Assembly: GCA_963756975.1 (NCBI GenBank)
Contig: CAVWPS010000002.1
Span: 1,178,001 to 1,242,000 of the forward strand
From: CAVRQM01 sp963756975
Lineage (GTDB): Bacteria > Pseudomonadota > Alphaproteobacteria > Acetobacterales > Acetobacteraceae
Reading direction: 5' to 3'
Length of the DNA stretch: 64,000 nt
The notes beneath the pieces are model-generated. The model worked only from the letters and a program-made list of their open reading frames with translations. It made no database searches and was not told the DNA's origin. Below, in pieces: positions 46,650 to 56,027 of the stretch. Numbering within the stretch: position 1 is the first letter of the stretch; each line of letters opens with the position of its first letter. A program made the translations under genes and the position numbers.

Positions 46650-47213
46650 ATGGCGGTTCTGGACGTTCTGTTCGCGCAAGGGCTGCAGCGCCTGTATGCG
46701 GCCCACCGGCAAGCGGCGGAGCAGACCGCCGCCAATCGCCGCACCGCGACCTCGTCCCGGTTGCGCTCGGCGCTGTCCGAGGGCGTGCACGCGAACCGGG
46801 CGCAGGGCCGCAGGCTGGCCCATGTGTTCCGCGCCGCCGGGCTGAAGCCGGTCGCGCGCACCGATCCGGCGATGGACGGGATCACCGACGCGAACGTGGC
46901 GCTGGCGGCCGAGGCACAGGGTCCGCTGGCGCGCGACCTCGTCCATATCGCGGCCGGGCAGACGGCGGCGCACTTCTACCTCGCGACCTACGGGACGCTG
47001 CGCGACTACGCGCGGGCGCTCGGCAACCGGCAGGCGGCCAAGCTGCTGGACCGGACGTTGCAGGAGGCGGCCAAGACCGACCGCAAGCTCACCGGCCTCG
47101 CGCGGCAACTGACCGGGGCGCCGCGTCAGGGGCACCATGTTCTGCGGACGGTGGCGATGCTGGGATTGCTCGGCGGGGCGGTGGCTTTGGTGCGGAACGC
47201 ACCGAAACGCTGA
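46650..47213 (+). CDS. DUF892 (YciE/YciF-like) ferritin-like protein
   Basis: This 187-residue protein has a ferritin-like four-helix pattern. It opens with LDVLFAQGLQRLYAAHRQAAEQ, carries AQGPLARDLVHIAAGQTAAHFYLATYGTL in two parts, and ends with a hydrophobic tail that could be a membrane anchor (VAMLGLLGGAVALV). YciE/YciF proteins are stress-associated and may bind metal. The His and Glu spacing is only partly like the canonical metal site. The start is the ATG at 46650; a longer frame runs through the preceding gene. Confidence 0.75.
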   Translation: MAVLDVLFAQGLQRLYAAHRQAAEQTAANRRTATSSRLRSALSEGVHANRAQGRRLAHVFRAAGLKPVARTDPAMDGITDANVALAAEAQGPLARDLVHIAAGQTAAHFYLATYGTLRDYARALGNRQAAKLLDRTLQEAAKTDRKLTGLARQLTGAPRQGHHVLRTVAMLGLLGGAVALVRNAPKR

Positions 47214-47224
47214 GTTCGGCGCTT

Positions 47225-47270
47225 CCCCTCATCCCAACCCTCCCCCGAGGAGGAGGGTTGGGATGAGGGG
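47225..47270. terminator. Perfect 19-bp hairpin between convergent genes
   Basis: Two 19-base arms (47225-47243 and 47252-47270) are exact reverse complements around an 8-base loop. It lies between the ends of the DUF892 gene and cobT, so it can terminate both transcripts. There is only a short TTT tract, so termination strength is uncertain. Confidence 0.8.
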
Positions 47271-47287
47271 TTTAGCGACGACGACGC

Positions 47288-49167
47288 TCAGCCCACCAGT
47301 GCCGACTCCCGCGTCGCCGCGCGCGACCACGCGACGGCCGAGTCTTCCTCGAACAACTCCGTCAGCTTGCGCAGCATCGTGCCGCCCAACTCCTCGGCGT
47401 CCACGATCGTCACCGCCCGGCGGTAATACCGGGTCACGTCGTGGCCGATGCCGATCGCGATCAGCTCGATCTGGTCGCGGCCCTCGATCTCGCGGATCGC
47501 CTCGCGCAAATGCCGCTCCAGGTAATTGCCGGGATTGACCGACAGCGTGCTGTCGTCGACCGGGGCGCCGTCGCTGATGACCATCAGGATGCGGCGGTGC
47601 TCGGGCCGGGCGACCAGGCGGCGGTACGCCCACATCAGCGCCTCGCCGTCGATATTCTCCTTCAACAGCCCCTCGCGCAGCATCAGACCGAGATTTTTCC
47701 GGCTGCGGCGCCACGGCGCGTCGGCCGATTTGTAGACGATGTGACGCAGGTCGTTCAGCCGGCCGGGGTTGCGCGGCTTGCCGGCCGCGACCCACCGCTC
47801 GCGCGACGAGCCGCCTTTCCAGGCGCGCGTCGTGAACCCCAGAACCTCGACCTTCACCGCGCAACGCTCGAGCGTGCGGGCTAAAATGTCGCCGCACATG
47901 GCGGCAACCGTGATCGGGCGGCCGCGCATCGAGCCGCTGTTGTCGATCAGCAAGGTTACCACGGTGTCGCGGAAATCCATCTCCCGCTCGCGCTTGTACG
48001 ACAGGCTGAGCAAGCGGGTTGGCGACGATCCGCGCGAGCCGGCCGGCGTCGAGCATCCCCTCGTCCAGATCGAACTCCCACGCGCGGGTCTGCTGCGCCA
48101 TCAGCCGGCGCTGCAGGCGGTTGGCGAGCTTCGAGACGACGCCCTGCAGATGCTGCAACTGCTGGTCGAGCTGCTGACGCAGGCGCGACAATTCGTCGGC
48201 GTCGCATAAATCCTCGGCCGCCACTTCCTCGTCGAACTGACGGGTGAACACGCGGTAGGTCTCCAGCGGGTCGGCGGCCGGCCGCTCGCGCGGCGGTTGC
48301 GGGCCGCCCGGCCGCTCCTCGCCCTCGGCCGATTGCGCATCCTCGTCGGCGTCGCTCTCGTCCTCGGCGTCGCCCGCGTCCGACTGCGCCTGATCGGGGG
48401 CGGTGCTCATCGCACCCTCGGACGGGCTGTCCTGCTGCCCCTCGCCTTCCGGCTCGCTCTCGGGCTCGCTGTCCTGATCGCCGCCGTCCTCGCCGTCCTC
48501 GGGCGAGTTCTGGTTCGGCGTCGAGTTCCGCCTCGGCCAGATCCATCGCGGCCAGCAATTTCCGGGCGGCCTTCGTGTACGCCGTCTGGCTGTCGCGCGC
48601 GGCCGCGAGTTCGCCGAGCGCCGCGTCCGCACTCTCGCCCAGCACTTCGCGCCATTGATCGAGCACGCGGGACACGCCGGGCGGGCTCGCCTCGCCGGTC
48701 ATTCGTTCGCGCGCGAGAAGCGACAGCGCGGCGGCGGGCGACATCTGCTCGCGCCGGGTCATCCGGTCCCAGCCCTCGGACTCCACGCTGTCGATCAGGC
48801 GCGCGCGCAGGTTGGCGGCGACGCCGTCCATCCGCTCGCCGCCGACGACCTCGACCCGCGCCTGTTCCAGCGCGTCGTACGCGTCCTTGGCTTCGCGCCG
48901 GCCCGGGGCGCGCGCCGCGTGCATCGCCTCATCGTGATGTTTCAGCCGCAGCGCCACACTATCGGCGGCCCCGCGCAACCGCGCCATCTCGGCCGCGGGC
49001 AAGGCGCGCGTCGGCAGCGGCAGCTTCGCGCGGCGGCCCGCCAGCCCGCTCGGGCCGGGCTGGAACGCGACCTGCACGTCGGCCGATCCCGCGACCGCCC
49101 GCAACGCTCCGGCCGTGGCTCGCTTGAAATCCTCGGAGCGCGAGGAGTCGTTGCTGGAGCCGCTCAT
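47288..49167 (-). CDS. cobT: Cobaltochelatase subunit CobT, two apparent frameshifts
   Basis: CobT with CobS forms the AAA+ module that drives cobalt insertion by CobN in aerobic cobalamin synthesis. The three segments join as an N-terminal helical domain, a long acidic Glu/Asp/Ser linker, and a VWA domain with the MIDAS motif DNSGSM. One-base insertions at the GG of 48512-48513 and the AA of 48012-48013 break the frame. Repair gives AEQNSPEDGED and NPLLSLSYKRERE and 625 residues, a normal size. The ATG at 49167 overlaps cobS as ATGA. Confidence 0.9.
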
Positions 49168-50192
49168 CCCGCCTTGCGGGCCAGCGTGCCGGTCGCGACC
49201 TCTTCGTTGAAGCAGCGCTGATAATATTCGGCGACGGTCGAGCGCTCGGCCTCGTCGCACTTGTTCAGGAACGACAGCCGGAACGCGAAGCCGAGGTCGC
49301 CGAAAATCTTGTCGTTCTCGGCCCAGGTGATGACGGTGCGCGGGCTCATGACTGTCGAAATATCGCCGTTCACGAAACCGGCGCGCGTCAGGTCGGCCAG
49401 CGCCACCATCGACTCGATCTTTCGGCGCGCGGGTTTGTCGCTCGGATCCAAAGCCATCTTGGCCATGACGATCTCGGTTTCCTGCGTGTGCGTCAGGTAG
49501 TTCAGCGTGGCGACGATGTTCCAGCGGTCCATCTGGCCTTGGTTGATCTGCTGGGTGCCGTGATACAGGCCGGTCGTGTCGCCGAGGCCGACCGTGTTGG
49601 CGGTCGCGAACAGCCGGAACGCGGGATGCGGGCGGATGACGCGGTTCTGGTCGAGCAGGGTCAGCCGGCCCTCGACCTCCAGCACGCGCTGGATCACGAA
49701 CATCACGTCCGGGCGGCCCGCGTCGTACTCGTCGAACACCAGCGCGCACGGGTGCTGCAGCGCCCACGGCAGGATGCCCTCGCGGAATTCCGTGACCTGC
49801 TTGCCGTCCTGCAGGACGATCGCGTCCTTGCCGATCAGGTCGATGCGGCTGATGTGGCTATCGAGGTTGATCCGCAGGCAGGGCCAGTTCAGCCGCGCCG
49901 CGACCTGCTCGATATGGGTCGACTTGCCGGTGCCGTGATAGCCCTGGATCAGCACGCGGCGGTTGAACGCGAAGCCCGCGAGGATCGCCCGCGTCGTGTC
50001 CGGATCGAAACGGTAGGTCGGATCGGCTTCGGGCACGTGCTCGGTGCGGGTGGCGAAGGCCGGGACGATGAGGTCCGAGTCGATCCCGAACGCATCGCGC
50101 GCCGACACCGTGGTGTCGGGCGTGTCGATCGCCGAGGTCGGCGTGCTGGTCGAGTCGGTTTCGATCTCGGAGAGGGCGGTGATCCGGTTCAT
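49164..50192 (-). CDS. cobS: Cobaltochelatase AAA+ subunit CobS
   Basis: This 342-residue AAA+ ATPase of the MoxR group has Walker A GYHGTGKSTH, Walker B ALVFDEYDAG, and sensor segments (LFATANTVG). The N-terminal FGIDSDLIVPAFATRTEHVPE is characteristic of CobS. It pairs with CobT directly downstream. cobN is not in the window. Confidence 0.95.
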   Translation of the reverse strand: MNRITALSEIETDSTSTPTSAIDTPDTTVSARDAFGIDSDLIVPAFATRTEHVPEADPTYRFDPDTTRAILAGFAFNRRVLIQGYHGTGKSTHIEQVAARLNWPCLRINLDSHISRIDLIGKDAIVLQDGKQVTEFREGILPWALQHPCALVFDEYDAGRPDVMFVIQRVLEVEGRLTLLDQNRVIRPHPAFRLFATANTVGLGDTTGLYHGTQQINQGQMDRWNIVATLNYLTHTQETEIVMAKMALDPSDKPARRKIESMVALADLTRAGFVNGDISTVMSPRTVITWAENDKIFGDLGFAFRLSFLNKCDEAERSTVAEYYQRCFNEEVATGTLARKAG

Positions 50193-50277
50193 AGGCCAGC
50201 GATCCTGTCGTGTGCGCGCGAGCGGCGATGGTAGCCCCGCCCGGACGAACGGGCAAAAGGCGGTGGCGTTCCCCGCG

Positions 50278-50875
50278 TCAGCCGGTGGCGGCGAGCGGCG
50301 GGGTCGCCTGGATGTGGGAACGTACGGCGGAATAGGCGAGATTGATCGTCTTCAGCCGCTCCTCCGCCGCCGGATCGCCGCCGTGGCGGTCCGGGTGATG
50401 TTCCTTGGCGAGCGCCTTGTAGCGGGCCTTGAGCGTATCGATCGCGACCGGCCAGGCGAGCCCGAGATCGGCCAGCGGCTGCCGCAGCTCGGCCGGCGCG
50501 ACCGTGCTGGGCGGCGGTGCGGCGTTGCGACGCCCGCCGAGGCCCGCATGCAACGCGCCCAGCGGATCGCGCAGCACCTCGTCGTCGAGCCGGCCGCCGA
50601 GCGTGCCGAGCGGCCAGGTCGGACGCTGCCAGGCGGTGTCGGCGCGCATCTGCAGCTCGATTTGCGCGGCGGACATGCCTTTGTAGAAATCCCAAGACGC
50701 GTTGTAGGCGCGCACGTGCTCGAGGCAGAACCACCAGTACTCGCCGAGCGTGGTGCGCGATTTGGGGGCGCGGTACTCGCCCATGGCCTGTACAGCCGGG
50801 CATCTCGCAGTGCCGCCCCTCCGGCGCCTGCGGGTCGGGCGCATAGGCCCTGGGGCGCGTGGGACGTCTCGTCAT
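50278..50875 (-). CDS. J-domain protein, one apparent frameshift
   Basis: This is a J-domain co-chaperone of about 198 residues. The C-terminal J domain has ALAKEHHPDRHGGD with the HPD motif. The N-terminal region carries HCEMPGC and EYWWFCLEHVRAYN, which looks like a Cys-containing small fold. The frame breaks at the CC of 50787-50788; removing one base gives CTAMGEYRAPKS. It keeps the conserved alphaproteobacterial order cobS, J protein, bolA. Confidence 0.85.
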
Positions 50876-50980
50876 CGGGCAATATCTGCGGCCGGATCGC
50901 CCGTTTGGAAAGAGGCTTCCTGCAAAGAGCCGACACGATGGGCCATTGCGCGCGAGCGGGCGAGACGCGATCTCGGGTCC

Positions 50981-51268
50981 ATGAACAGCCGCGCCGACCG
51001 ACTCCACGCCGCCCTGGTGGCCGCGATGCCCGATGCGATCGTCCGGGTGCGCGACGACAGCGCGTCGCATGCCGGGCACGCGGGCGCGCAACCCGGCGGG
51101 CAGACCCATTTCGGCGTCGAAATCGTCTGGCCGGGCTTTGCCGGCATGTCGCGGGTCGCACGGTCCCGCCGCGTTCACGACCTGGTCGCCGCGGAGTTCG
51201 CCGAAGGCCTGCACGCGTTGCAGTTGCGGTTGCGGACCCCGGTGGAGGCCGGGGAAACCGTTTCCTAA
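50981..51268 (+). CDS. BolA family protein
   Basis: This 95-residue protein has a complete BolA domain: RLHAALVAAMPDAIVRVRDDS, the HAGHAGAQPGGQTHF segment in place of the usual HAGH-GG-THF, and a final RVHDLVAAEFAEGLHAL helix. BolA proteins work with monothiol glutaredoxins in iron-sulfur and redox control. It is divergent from the J-domain gene. Confidence 0.9.
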   Translation: MNSRADRLHAALVAAMPDAIVRVRDDSASHAGHAGAQPGGQTHFGVEIVWPGFAGMSRVARSRRVHDLVAAEFAEGLHALQLRLRTPVEAGETVS

Positions 51269-51313
51269 CCATCCGCCGCCAAAGCTCCCTGCGAACGCAA
51301 GGAGCCATCCGGG

Positions 51314-51637
51314 ATGCGAAGCAGCCTCGTCAGCCGCAACGTCACACTATCGAATGGCCGGACGTCGATCCGTCTGGAACCCGAGTTCTGGACCGCGCTC
51401 ACGGCCATCTGCGCCCGCGAACGCGTCAGCCTCGCCGCCTGGATCGAGGCTGTGGCGGCCGGCACGGACGGTGGCCGGACCAGCGCGGTCCGGGTCGGCG
51501 TGCTGAATTACCTGAGCGACGCCAAGCTTGCGAACCGAAGCGCCGGCCCGCGTCAGTGGATGGCGGAACTCGCCGGCAGGACTGCCGCCGTCGGCACCGG
51601 CTCCGCTTCCGAACCCGCGCGCGCCACCATCGGCTGA
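51314..51637 (+). CDS. Ribbon-helix-helix domain protein
   Basis: This 107-residue protein begins SLVSRNVTLSNGRTSIRLE followed by FWTALTAICARERVSLAAWIE, the strand-helix-helix pattern of RHH_4-type proteins. It probably binds DNA as a dimer. No toxin gene is next to it, so an antitoxin role is not supported. Its last 85 bases overlap a gene on the opposite strand. Confidence 0.75.
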   Translation: MRSSLVSRNVTLSNGRTSIRLEPEFWTALTAICARERVSLAAWIEAVAAGTDGGRTSAVRVGVLNYLSDAKLANRSAGPRQWMAELAGRTAAVGTGSASEPARATIG

Positions 51638-51789
51638 GGCGCGTCGCCGGGCGTGTACTCCGGCAGATCGGTCGGCAGTTCGTCCGGCACCGGATCGAGG
51701 TCCGGTCCCGGGCCACCCGGCTGGTTCGGATCGGGCAGATCCGGCGGCAAGCCCGGGATCGGCGTCGCAGGCGGCGGGAAATCGCTCAT
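51553..51789 (-). CDS. Small proline-rich protein, unknown function
   Basis: This predicted 78-residue protein has Pro and Asp in its first half (PDLPDPNQPGGPGPDLDP). The start ATG has AGGAG at good spacing, which supports translation. It sits 25 bp after the SDR stop and probably shares its transcript. It overlaps the 3' end of the RHH gene antiparallel. The low complexity means the coding call is moderate. Confidence 0.55.
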   Translation of the reverse strand: MSDFPPPATPIPGLPPDLPDPNQPGGPGPDLDPVPDELPTDLPEYTPGDAPQPMVARAGSEAEPVPTAAVLPASSAIH

Positions 51790-51814
51790 GGTTCGAACTC
51801 CTGTCTTGCAAAGG

Positions 51815-52660
51815 TTAGCCGTTGATGACCGTGCCGCCGTTCGGATGCAGCACCTGACCGGTCATGTAGGACGCGTCCGCCGAGGCGAGGAACACGTAAC
51901 TCGGCGCCACCTCGTCCGGTTGCCCGGGCCGCTTCATGGGCACGCTGTCGCCGTGCTTGGCGACCTTCTCGGCCGGGTAGCTGGCCGGGATCAGCGGCGT
52001 CCAGATCGGCCCCGGCGCCACCGCGTTGACCCGGATGCCGCGCTCGACCAGCAGTTGCGACAGGCTGCGGGTGAACGCGACGATGGCACCCTTGGTCGCC
52101 GCGTAGTCGATCTGCGCGGGCGAGCCTTTGTAGGCGGTCACCGACGTCGTGTTGATGATCGACGCGCCATCCTTCAGGTGCGGCAGGGCGGCACGGGTCA
52201 GGAAGAACTGACTGAAAATGTTCGTCCGGAACGTCTTCTCGATCTGGGCGTCGGTGATCTTCTCGAAATCCGGCTCGAGGTGCTGCTCGGCCGCGTTGTT
52301 GACCAGGATATCGAGCTTCTCGAATTTTTCGATCACCTGCAGGATCAGGTCGTCGCAATGGGCACTGTCGCCGAGGTCGCCGGCGATGGCCATCACCGAC
52401 CGCCCCTCCGCCTGCACCAGCCGCATCGTCTCGCGCGCGTCCTCGTGCTCGTCGAGGTAGGAGATCGCGACGTCCGCCCCCTCCTTGGCGAACGCGACCG
52501 CCACGGCGCGGCCGATGCCGCTGTCGCCGCCGGTCACCAGCGCCACCTTCCCGGCCAGCTTCCCGGCCCCGCGATAACCGGTCATCGCCGATTCCGGGGC
52601 GGGGTCCATCGCGGCCTCGCTGCCGGGAAGTTCGGTCTGACTCTGTGGCGGCATGCTCAT
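51815..52660 (-). CDS. SDR family oxidoreductase
   Basis: This 281-residue short-chain dehydrogenase has the NAD(P) loop TGGDSGIGRAVA, the NNAAEQH motif, Ser of TTSVTAY and the YAATK catalytic pair. The N-terminal extension (QSQTELPGSEAAMDP) places it in the YghA/YhdF-like subgroup of stress-associated SDRs. The ATG at 52660 has GGAG at good spacing; an upstream frame extends into the efeU promoter region and is not used. It is divergent from efeU. Confidence 0.9.
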   Translation of the reverse strand: MSMPPQSQTELPGSEAAMDPAPESAMTGYRGAGKLAGKVALVTGGDSGIGRAVAVAFAKEGADVAISYLDEHEDARETMRLVQAEGRSVMAIAGDLGDSAHCDDLILQVIEKFEKLDILVNNAAEQHLEPDFEKITDAQIEKTFRTNIFSQFFLTRAALPHLKDGASIINTTSVTAYKGSPAQIDYAATKGAIVAFTRSLSQLLVERGIRVNAVAPGPIWTPLIPASYPAEKVAKHGDSVPMKRPGQPDEVAPSYVFLASADASYMTGQVLHPNGGTVING

Positions 52661-52724
52661 CGCGGGGCTCCTCTCTGACGGGGGAGTCAGCGCGCCGCCC
52701 ACCGCTGGGTTCCCGGGGTCCAGT

Positions 52725-52739
52725 TGCGAATGAGTTGCA
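52725..52739 (+). promoter_or_regulatory. Candidate Fur-type dyad upstream of efeU
   Basis: TGCGAATGAGTTGCA forms a partial dyad (10 of 14 paired positions). Read with the next bases on the other strand, GATAATG...CATT also resembles the classical Fur box (14 of 19 positions). It lies 54 bp before the efeU start, in the spacer with the divergent SDR gene. Iron repression of efeUOB is expected from the family; the exact operator is inferred. Confidence 0.5.
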
Positions 52740-52793
52740 TTATCTTTTGAGCGCTGTATGGTCCCGTCAGTTCCAACGTCCGGTGGCCACGTC

Positions 52794-53633
52794 ATGCTCG
52801 TTCCGTTCCTGATCATGCTGCGCGAGGGCATGGAAGCCGCCCTCATCGTCGGCATCGTGGCCAGCTATCTGCGCCAGACCGGGCGCAGGCAGTGGCTGCC
52901 GGCGGTCTGGGCGGGCGTGATCGCCGCGAGCGCGCTGTGTCTGGCGCTCGGCATCGTGCTCGACCTCGCCAGCGCCGAGTTCCCGCAGAAGCAGCAGGAA
53001 GTGTTCGAGGGTGTGGTCGGCCTGGTGGCGGTCGCGATCCTGACCTCGATGGTGTTCTGGATGCGCAAGGCGGCACGCTCCGTGGCGCTGGAGCTGCGAA
53101 CGTCGATCGACGCGGCGCTGCGGCCGGGCGGCGGCTCCGGCTTCGCGCTGGTGCTGATGGTGTTCCTCGCGGTCGGGCGGGAGGGTGTGGAGTCCGTGTT
53201 CTTCCTGCTCGCCACGTTCCAGCAGGATGTCGGCTACGCCGTGCCGGCGGGCGCGATCCTCGGGTTGCTCTGCGCCGTGCTGGTCGGTGTCGGCATCTAC
53301 CGGGGCGGCGTCAGGCTGAACCTGAAGCAGTTCTTCAAGTGGACCGGCATCTTCATCATCTTCGTCGCCGCCGGCCTGCTGGCCAGCGCGGTGCGGGCGC
53401 TGCACGAGGCGGGGATCTGGAACGGCCTTCAGGCCACGGCCTTCGACCTGAGCGGCGTTCTGCCGTCGGACGGCCCGCTCGGGACCGTGCTGGCCGGCGT
53501 GCTCGGCTACAGCGACACGCCGACCGTCGGTGAGGTCGTCGCCTATCTGATGTTCCTCGTTCCGGTCCTGGCCCTGTTCACGATGGGACGCGGCACCGCC
53601 CGGACGCGGCTCGCGACCGGCACCCCGTCCTGA
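52794..53633 (+). CDS. efeU: Ferrous/ferric iron permease EfeU (FTR1 family)
   Basis: This 279-residue membrane protein has seven predicted helices and the two iron-binding motifs REGME (residues 10-14) and REGVE (129-133) of the FTR1/OFeT family. It imports iron with EfeO and EfeB. The ATG at 52794 starts directly with the first helix and is preferred to one 36 bases upstream. Confidence 0.93.
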   Translation: MLVPFLIMLREGMEAALIVGIVASYLRQTGRRQWLPAVWAGVIAASALCLALGIVLDLASAEFPQKQQEVFEGVVGLVAVAILTSMVFWMRKAARSVALELRTSIDAALRPGGGSGFALVLMVFLAVGREGVESVFFLLATFQQDVGYAVPAGAILGLLCAVLVGVGIYRGGVRLNLKQFFKWTGIFIIFVAAGLLASAVRALHEAGIWNGLQATAFDLSGVLPSDGPLGTVLAGVLGYSDTPTVGEVVAYLMFLVPVLALFTMGRGTARTRLATGTPS

Positions 53634-53671
53634 ATCGCATCTTTCCCACGCATCGTTAGGTCACCGAAATC

Positions 53672-54787
53672 ATGCTCCGTCTTTCTCGCCTCGCCGCCTG
53701 CACGCTGGCCGGCACCCTCGGCGCGGCCGCTCCCGCGCTTGCCGCCGACGCCACCGGCCCGGTGCTCGTCACCGTCACCGATACGGGCTGCACCCCGGCC
53801 ACGCTCACCATTCCGGCCGGCAAAACCGTGTTCAAGATCAGGAACAGCAGCCGGCGCGCGATGGAGTGGGAAATCCTGAAAGGCGTCCAGGTCGTCGAGG
53901 AGCGCGAGAACATCGTGCCGGGCTTCGTGCAGTCGGTGACCGCGACGCTGGAGCCGGGCTCCTACGCGATGACGTGCGGCCTGCTCAGCAACGCCAAGGG
54001 CACGCTGCAGGTCACGACGGCGTTGACGACCGGCCCGGCCAGCGGACCCGAGCTGACGCAGCCGATCGCCGACTACAAAGGCTACGTCACGCACGAGACC
54101 GGCGCGATGCTGGCCGCGACCCGCGAGTTCGTGGCCGCGGTGAAGGCGGGCAAGCTCGACGAGGCACGGCGTCTGTATGCGCCGGCGCACCAGTATTACG
54201 AGCGGATCGAGCCGATCGCCGAGTTGTTCAACGACCTCGACGGCAGCCTCGACGCGCGGGCCGACGATTTCGAGAAAAAGGAGGCCGATCCGGCCTGGAT
54301 GGGGTTCCACCGGATCGAGAAGGCGCTGTTCGCCGATCACACGACCGACGGCATGGCGCCGGTCGCCGACAAGCTGATGGCCGACACGACCGACCTGCAG
54401 GGCCGCCTGACCGCGCTCGCCATCACCCCGAAGGCGATGGTGGGCGGGGCGGCCGAACTGATCGAGGAAGTGGCGTCGAAGAAGATCAGCGGTGAGGAGG
54501 ATCGCTACAGCCGCACGGATCTGTGGGATTTCCAGGCCAACGTGGATGGCGCGGAGAAGATCGTCACGCTGCTGCGGCCGCTGATCGCGGCCCGCGACCC
54601 GGACCTGATCACCCGCACGGACGCGAATTTCGGCACCGTCGACGCGGTCCTGGCCCGCTACCGGACGCCGGACGGGTTCGCGGGCTACGACGCGCTGACC
54701 CCGGCCGATCGCACCGCGCTCAAGGGGCCGGTGACGCTGCTGGCCGAGGATCTGTCCAAGCTGCGGGGGACGCTCGGTGTCGACTGA
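53672..54787 (+). CDS. efeO: EfeO periplasmic iron-binding protein
   Basis: This 371-residue protein has a signal peptide cleaving near ALA (residue 24), an N-terminal cupredoxin-like domain (about 28-117) and a C-terminal M75 peptidase-like domain with the HxxE motif at His213-Glu216 (HRIE). It binds iron and passes it to EfeU. It follows efeU by 38 bp and overlaps efeB. Confidence 0.93.
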   Translation: MLRLSRLAACTLAGTLGAAAPALAADATGPVLVTVTDTGCTPATLTIPAGKTVFKIRNSSRRAMEWEILKGVQVVEERENIVPGFVQSVTATLEPGSYAMTCGLLSNAKGTLQVTTALTTGPASGPELTQPIADYKGYVTHETGAMLAATREFVAAVKAGKLDEARRLYAPAHQYYERIEPIAELFNDLDGSLDARADDFEKKEADPAWMGFHRIEKALFADHTTDGMAPVADKLMADTTDLQGRLTALAITPKAMVGGAAELIEEVASKKISGEEDRYSRTDLWDFQANVDGAEKIVTLLRPLIAARDPDLITRTDANFGTVDAVLARYRTPDGFAGYDALTPADRTALKGPVTLLAEDLSKLRGTLGVD

Positions 54788-56027
54788 CGGGCGCTGCCCG
54801 TTCCCGACCGGACGGCGCGGGCTGCTCGCGGGCCTCGCGGCGGCCGGCGGTCTGGCGGCAACCGTGGCCCGGGCGGACAGCCTGAGCGACGATCGCGGCA
54901 TCGCCGGCGCGGACGGGACGCAGGACAAATTCGCGTTCTACGGCGCGCATCAGGCCGGGGTGACGACCGCCCAGCCCTCCGCCGTGCTGTACGCGGCGTT
55001 CGATGTGGTGGCGACCGACCGCGCCGGGCTGGAACGGCTGTTTCGCACGCTGACGGCCCGGATCGCCTTTCTGACCCAGGGCGGGAACGCGGCCCAGAGC
55101 GATCCGCTCATGCCGCCGCCGGATTCCGGGCTGCTCGGTCCGGTCATCGCGCCCGACAATCTGACGGTCACGGTCGCGGTCGGGTCGTCGTTGTTCGACG
55201 CGCGGTTCGGGCTCGCGTCGCGCCGGCCGCTGCACCTGTCGCGGATGACGAAATTTCCGAACGACGCGCTGGTGGCCGACCAGTGTCATGGCGACCTGCT
55301 GCTGTCGTTCTGCGCGAACACGGCCGAGACCAACATCCACGCGCTGCGCGACATCCTGAAGACGACGCCCGGCCTCGCCGCGGTGCGCTGGAAGACCGAC
55401 GGCTTCCTGCCGCCCAACACGGTCAAGCGGCAGGGGCGCGACACCGTCCGGAACCTGCTCGGGTTCAAGGACGGCACCGCCAACCTCGATCCGCGAAACG
55501 AGTCGCTGATGCGCGACATCGTGTGGACCCGGGCCGGAAACGGCGAACCCGGCTGGGTCGCCGGTGGCACGTATCAGGTGATGCGGGTCATCCGGACGCT
55601 GGTGGAGCGATGGGACCGGACGCCGCTGCACGAGCAGCAGGATATCTTCGGCCGCGACAAGGCGCAGGGCGCGCCGCTCGGCCAGACACTCGAGCACGAC
55701 ACGCCCGATCTGGTCGCCAAAACGATCCCGGCCGACGCGCACATCCGGCTCGCCAATCCGCGCACGCCGGAAACCGAAGGCAGCCGCATCCTGCGCCGCG
55801 CCTACAATTACTCGCGCGGGCTCACGAACGCCGGTCAGCTCGACATGGGGCTGCTGTTCGGCTGCTTTCAGGCGAACCTGTCGGCCGGCTTCCTGACGGT
55901 GCAGGCGCGGCTGAACGGCGAGCCGCTGGAGGAGTACATCAAGCCGGTCGGCGGCGGGTATTTCTTCGTCCTGCCCGGTGCCGCCGATCCGAACGACTTC
56001 CTGGGCCGGGGCCTGCTATCCGCCTGA
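54777..56027 (+). CDS. efeB: EfeB deferrochelatase/DyP-type peroxidase
   Basis: This 416-residue DyP-type heme peroxidase has a Tat signal (TGRRGLLAGL) and the GFKDGTANL motif carrying the distal Asp of DyP enzymes. The family removes iron from heme or oxidises ferrous iron in the periplasm. The GTG start overlaps efeO by 11 bp. It ends one base before the convergent Nramp gene. Confidence 0.92.
   Translation: MSTDGRCPFPTGRRGLLAGLAAAGGLAATVARADSLSDDRGIAGADGTQDKFAFYGAHQAGVTTAQPSAVLYAAFDVVATDRAGLERLFRTLTARIAFLTQGGNAAQSDPLMPPPDSGLLGPVIAPDNLTVTVAVGSSLFDARFGLASRRPLHLSRMTKFPNDALVADQCHGDLLLSFCANTAETNIHALRDILKTTPGLAAVRWKTDGFLPPNTVKRQGRDTVRNLLGFKDGTANLDPRNESLMRDIVWTRAGNGEPGWVAGGTYQVMRVIRTLVERWDRTPLHEQQDIFGRDKAQGAPLGQTLEHDTPDLVAKTIPADAHIRLANPRTPETEGSRILRRAYNYSRGLTNAGQLDMGLLFGCFQANLSAGFLTVQARLNGEPLEEYIKPVGGGYFFVLPGAADPNDFLGRGLLSA

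Noticed and set aside
51314..51789. RHH gene and small antisense gene as a toxin-antitoxin pair
   Set aside because: The partner is a proline-rich low-complexity protein on the other strand with no toxin motif; TA pairs are normally cotranscribed.
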